From Candidatus Colwellbacteria bacterium GWA2_46_10 (GTDB lineage Bacteria; Patescibacteriota; Minisyncoccia; UBA6257; Colwellbacteraceae), in assembly GCA_001817635.1 (NCBI GenBank), contig MHIS01000016.1, forward strand, positions 27,451 through 34,776: a stretch of DNA of 7,326 nt, in the 5' to 3' direction. The position numbers were made by a program, and so were the translations under genes. Below, in pieces: positions 4,713 to 7,326 of the stretch (position 1 is its first letter; every line of letters starts with the position of its first letter). A model generated the notes under the pieces. The model saw nothing but the letters and a program-made list of their open reading frames with translations, was not told the origin of the DNA and searched no databases.

Positions 4713-5711
4713 ATGACATTTGTGGATGTACTCATATTGGTAGGGATAACGGTTTTAATCCTCCTTTTGTTGGCGAGGGAAAGATACTCCAAAGGGGATG
4801 ATCGATCGGCTTTGCTTTTGCAAAATCAAATGAATGAGATCAACCGTACCGTGCAAAAGCAACATGAAGAAAGCATGAGAATTGTGAAGGATGCGGTAAG
4901 GGGGCTTACTAAAATGGAAGAGAGTCAAAAACTGGTTGTGGATGTGGGGAAGCAGATAGATGATTTCCAAAATATCTTACGCAATCCCAAACAAAGAGGA
5001 ATTTTGGGCGAGTATGCCTTGGAGATGGTATTGGAGAAAGGCATGACTCCTAAAAGCTACAAAATGCAGTACAAGTTCCAGAATGGAGATATCGTGGATG
5101 CGGCTCTTTTTATTAGAGACAAAATAATACCGGTTGATTCCAAGTTCTCGCTTGAAAACTATAACCGCATTGTTGAGGAGCTGGATCCCAACGAACGGGA
5201 AAAGTTGGAGAAAGTGTTCAAACAGGATTTAAAAAACCGCATTGATGAAACGGCTAAGTATATCCGCCCGGAAGAGGGAACAACGGAATACGCTTTTATG
5301 TTCATCCCCGCGGAGGGTATCTTTTACGATCTCCTGAACAATGAAGTGGGAGCGATAAAATCGGCTACTCGGGACCTGGTTGATTACGCTATTAGTGACA
5401 AAAAGGTCTACATTGTCTCTCCAACCACCTTCTACGCCGTTTTGCAGTCTCTCCTCAGAGCTGAGAAAGATTATCAAATGCAGGAAAACACGCAGGAAAT
5501 TTTGAAGAATGTATCTATGCTCGGAAAACATATCGGGGCGTACCAGGAGTACCACAGCAAAGTGGGAGCGCATCTTGGAACCGTGGTTAACGCTTTCAAC
5601 AAGTCATCTAAAGAGTTGGGGAAGATAGACAAGGATGTAATGAAACTGACGGGGGATACCACCAACTCAGGAGTAGAACTTATAGACCAACCCCAGGTAG
5701 ATGAAGAGTGA
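4713..5711 (+). CDS. rmuC: RmuC-family DNA recombination protein
   Basis: This 332-residue protein belongs to the RmuC family, which has a PD-(D/E)XK nuclease-like core and limits DNA rearrangements at inverted repeats in E. coli. An N-terminal membrane helix (about residues 5-21, VDVLILVGITVLILLLL) is followed by a coiled coil (about 35-90) and then the RmuC core, with family motifs RGILGEYALEMVLEKG, IIPVDSKFSLENY, AFMFIPAEGIFYDLL and VYIVSPTTFYAVL. It is shorter than many family members (about 370-500 residues), mainly through a reduced coiled coil. The start is set at ATG 4713 because of the promoter. An in-frame ATG at 4704 overlaps the -10 box, and the reading frame stays open upstream only through the divergent gene. 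Its last 11 bases overlap the next gene, so the two are probably translated together. Confidence 0.92.
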   Translation: MTFVDVLILVGITVLILLLLARERYSKGDDRSALLLQNQMNEINRTVQKQHEESMRIVKDAVRGLTKMEESQKLVVDVGKQIDDFQNILRNPKQRGILGEYALEMVLEKGMTPKSYKMQYKFQNGDIVDAALFIRDKIIPVDSKFSLENYNRIVEELDPNEREKLEKVFKQDLKNRIDETAKYIRPEEGTTEYAFMFIPAEGIFYDLLNNEVGAIKSATRDLVDYAISDKKVYIVSPTTFYAVLQSLLRAEKDYQMQENTQEILKNVSMLGKHIGAYQEYHSKVGAHLGTVVNAFNKSSKELGKIDKDVMKLTGDTTNSGVELIDQPQVDEE

Positions 5712-6351
5712 TCTCTATGCCCGTAAGTGGGAGAAATTCTTGAAAAGGGTGCGTCCTTTCAGGTTCGTACCCTTTGTGGAATTTGTTTTGGCCGCAGGCT
5801 CTCTGGCTACGGGAAAAGTTCACGAAGGCTCCGATTTTGACGTGATGGTCGGGGTGCGCCGGGGGAGGATTTTCACGGCGCGGTTCTTTGCTGTAGTTAC
5901 TTTTGAGATTTTTGGGTATCGTCGCAGGGGCGCAGATCACAAGGGAAATGTTGCTGATAAGATCTGTTTGAATCATTTCGTAACAGAGAAGGGATATAAA
6001 CTAAAGCCTCCATATACAGGCACGTGGATGGAATTGTATCAATCATTAGTTCTCGTAATGGGAGACGAGGAGAAGATAAAACAATTTTTTGCCGCTAATG
6101 ACTGGATGAATCCTAGGCGTGTATATAAAAAAGACGGGAGATATATTGAAGGGAACAAGTCTTTTATTGGGAGATTTTTGGAATGGGTCTTTGGTGGAAG
6201 AATGGGTGACGCCCTCGAGGGGTCTCTGAAACACATGCAGGTGTCTCGGATAGAGGAAGGGTTGGACAAGGCTTTGGGATACAAGGGCAGAGTTTTCTGG
6301 AGCGACGACGAGCTGGAGTTCCACCCAGACAGGAGTAAGTTTGAGAAATAG
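5701..6351 (+). CDS. Nucleotidyltransferase-fold protein of unknown substrate
   Basis: The 216-residue product shows the minimal nucleotidyltransferase signature near its N-terminus: AAGSLATGKVHEGSDFDVMV (residues 31-50), that is Gly33-Ser34 followed by the metal-binding pair Asp45 and Asp47. This is the DNA polymerase beta-like fold used by small transferases such as MNT antitoxins, tRNA nucleotidyltransferases and aminoglycoside adenylyltransferases. The third catalytic carboxylate could not be placed with confidence. The C-terminal half (about 130-216) contains no recognised motif and ends in an acidic-to-basic stretch (SDDELEFHPDRSKFEK). The gene starts inside the last codons of rmuC (11-nt overlap), with only a weak AGG upstream, so it is probably translationally coupled to it. 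No HEPN-type partner toxin gene lies beside it, which argues against a toxin-antitoxin role. The substrate is unknown. Confidence 0.78.
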   Translation: MKSDLYARKWEKFLKRVRPFRFVPFVEFVLAAGSLATGKVHEGSDFDVMVGVRRGRIFTARFFAVVTFEIFGYRRRGADHKGNVADKICLNHFVTEKGYKLKPPYTGTWMELYQSLVLVMGDEEKIKQFFAANDWMNPRRVYKKDGRYIEGNKSFIGRFLEWVFGGRMGDALEGSLKHMQVSRIEEGLDKALGYKGRVFWSDDELEFHPDRSKFEK

Positions 6352-6357
6352 GGGTAC

Positions 6358-6387
6358 TTGACACCCGGCGGTAGATAGGGTTATAAA
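6358..6387 (+). promoter_or_regulatory. Promoter of the groES-groEL operon
   Basis: A perfect TTGACA (6358-6363) and TATAAA (6382-6387, 5/6) are separated by 18 bp, making the most canonical -35 in the window. The ATG of groES is nine bases after the -10, so the leader would be about 3 nt. There is no CIRCE element (TTAGCACTC-N9-GAGTGCTAA), so HrcA control as known in Bacillus is not supported. Confidence 0.75.
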
Positions 6388-6393
6388 GCTATC
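6374..6393. promoter_or_regulatory. Small dyad around the groES -10 box (possible operator)
   Basis: GATAG (6374-6378) and CTATC (6389-6393) form an inverted repeat with a 10-bp spacer that contains the -10 box. A repressor bound here could block the heat-shock operon. The arms are only 5 bp, so this may be chance. Confidence 0.2.
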
Positions 6394-6396
6394 GCT

Positions 6397-6687
6397 ATGG
6401 AGTTAAAACCTTTGGGTTCAAGAGTTGTTATTGAGCCCGTAGAAGAAGAAAAGACCACGGAGTCCGGAATCGTTATCCCGGAAACTGCCGAGAAAGAAAA
6501 GCCCATAAAGGGTAAGGTTTTGGCGGTTGGACCAGGAAAGGTAACCGATGAAGGGAAGAGGATTCCTGTTCCTGTGAAGGAGGGAGACGTGGTTTTGTTC
6601 AAGAAGTATGGTCCAGATGAGATCGAGATAGAAGGAAAGAAATATATAGTCGCGGATGAGGAGGACATATTGGCGGTAATAAAGTAA
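6397..6687 (+). CDS. groS: Co-chaperonin GroES
   Basis: This 96-residue protein is the 10-kDa lid of the GroEL chaperonin, forming a seven-membered ring that closes the folding chamber in the cytoplasm. It begins MELKPLGSRVVIEPVEEE, followed by the mobile loop ending in SGIVIPE (the GroEL-contact IVL-type hydrophobic tripeptide is IVI). Further family motifs are KGKVLAVGPGK and the C-terminal VLFKKYGPDEIEIEGKKY with EEDILAVI. Length and motif order match the family throughout. It is first in the chaperonin operon, with two bases before groEL. Its promoter leaves almost no leader, so translation probably starts on a leaderless mRNA. Confidence 0.97.
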   Translation: MELKPLGSRVVIEPVEEEKTTESGIVIPETAEKEKPIKGKVLAVGPGKVTDEGKRIPVPVKEGDVVLFKKYGPDEIEIEGKKYIVADEEDILAVIK

Positions 6688-6689
6688 AA

Positions 6690-7326
6690 ATGGCAAAAGA
6701 CATTTTATTTGACGAGAAGGCTCGTCAGGCAGTTAAAAAGGGGATAGATAAGCTCGCGGAAGCGGTGAGGATGACTTTGGGTCCTCGCGGTAGGGCAGCC
6801 GTTATTGAAAAATCATACGGGGCTCCCCAGGTAACCTTTGACGGGGTATCGGTTGCGAGAGAGATCCAGCTCAAAGACAGATATGAGAATTTAGGGGCAG
6901 AGTTGATAAAACAAAGTGCGGATAAGACGAGCGATGCGGTAGGGGATGGTACCAGCACTTCCGTAGTGCTTGCTCAAGCGATGATCGACGAGGGAGAAAA
7001 ACTTATCCAAGAGAAGGGTTTTAACGTGATCCAGTTAGCCGAGAAGTTGAGAGAGGTGAGCGATGATGTGATCAAAAGGCTTGCGGAGCAGGGAGAACCT
7101 ATCGATGACATAAAGAAGATAGAAGAGGTGGCCTCGCTATCAGCTAAGGATAAGGAAGTCGGTAAGTTAATTGCCGAGGTGATGGATAAAGTTGGAAAGG
7201 ACGGCGTCGTTACCGTTGATGACTCCAACAGTATCGGAAGCTCATATGAGATAGTTGAAGGGACGCAATTTGATAGGGGATATATTTCCCAATACATGAT
7301 TACCGACGCCGAGAAAATGCAATCCG
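6690..7326 (+). CDS. groL: Chaperonin GroEL, N-terminal part (cut by window edge)
   Basis: The first 212 codons of the 60-kDa chaperonin are present; the full protein is normally about 540 residues. GroEL forms the double-ring ATP-driven folding cage. The sequence shows VRMTLGPRGRAAV with SYGAP (ATP-binding LGP loop), DGVSVAREI with the equatorial aspartate, YENLGAEL, GDGTSTSVVLAQAM (phosphate-binding GDGT), VGKLIAEVMDKVGKDGV, and the start of the apical domain (EGTQFDRGYISQYM). The residue before the DGV motif is Phe, where E. coli has Lys51 and Bacillus has Asn. The start ATG at 6690 lies two bases after the groES stop with no Shine-Dalgarno sequence, so it is presumably translated by coupling. 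The apical substrate-binding face and the C-terminal tail lie outside the window. Confidence 0.97.
   Translation, partial: MAKDILFDEKARQAVKKGIDKLAEAVRMTLGPRGRAAVIEKSYGAPQVTFDGVSVAREIQLKDRYENLGAELIKQSADKTSDAVGDGTSTSVVLAQAMIDEGEKLIQEKGFNVIQLAEKLREVSDDVIKRLAEQGEPIDDIKKIEEVASLSAKDKEVGKLIAEVMDKVGKDGVVTVDDSNSIGSSYEIVEGTQFDRGYISQYMITDAEKMQS

Noticed and set aside
2918..5711. UGA recoding (code 25, UGA as glycine)
   Set aside because: TGA ends the SodX-VKOR gene and rmuC at natural family ends, and no internal TGA is needed in any gene.
5701..6351. Nucleotidyltransferase as an MNT/HEPN antitoxin
   Set aside because: The protein is about twice the length of MNT antitoxins, and neither neighbour (rmuC, groES) is a HEPN toxin.
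6352..6396. CIRCE heat-shock operator before groES
   Set aside because: No TTAGCACTC or GAGTGCTAA-like arms are present in the 45-bp region.

Overview
The window looks like a piece of a streamlined bacterial genome, most likely Candidate Phyla Radiation (Patescibacteria). The evidence is the small tightly packed genes, overlapping stops and starts, a tiny CxxC-x20-CxxC zinc-ribbon protein and a secreted DUF5667 protein of a kind common in that group, and short versions of RmuC and GroEL/ES. UGA is used as an ordinary stop (after the SodX-VKOR gene and after rmuC), which argues against the code-25 lineages Gracilibacteria and Absconditabacteria. The assignment is inference from gene style, since no 16S rRNA is present.

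Layout. Positions 1-431 (minus) hold the start of a malic enzyme. A Rho-independent terminator and a promoter lie just upstream of it, followed by a small zinc-ribbon gene (507-683, minus). A divergent promoter region at about 759-807 then opens a four-gene plus-strand operon (808-3386). Its genes are a secreted protein with a DUF5667-like domain and a very acidic tail, nickel superoxide dismutase (SodN), a fusion of a SodX-type maturation peptidase to a four-helix VKOR thiol-oxidising domain, and a DoxX-family membrane protein. A type II NADH dehydrogenase-like flavoprotein (3408-4664, minus) converges on this operon. From a 48-bp divergent promoter region, rmuC and a nucleotidyltransferase-fold gene run to the right. 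groES and groEL (cut by the window end) follow under their own promoter.

How the genes fit together. The operon is an oxidative-stress cassette. NiSOD must lose its leader to expose His1, which binds Ni together with Cys2 and Cys6, and SodX-type peptidases make that cut. Here the peptidase is physically joined to VKOR, a membrane enzyme that makes disulfides and passes electrons to quinone. DoxX, the next gene, belongs to a family that in Mycobacterium tuberculosis joins a superoxide dismutase in a membrane oxidoreductase complex. The adjacent NDH-2-like enzyme could supply or exchange electrons with the same pool, but its quinone-site glutamines are replaced. The SodX-VKOR fusion and its gene neighbourhood are the most novel-looking items here.

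Regulation. At five genes a near-consensus TATAAT (or TATAAA) box ends only 6-9 nt before the start codon, often with an extended -10 TG, and internal genes lack clear Shine-Dalgarno sequences. This suggests largely leaderless transcription. No tRNA, rRNA, CRISPR or mobile element was seen, and no gene-free stretch exceeds about 125 bp.
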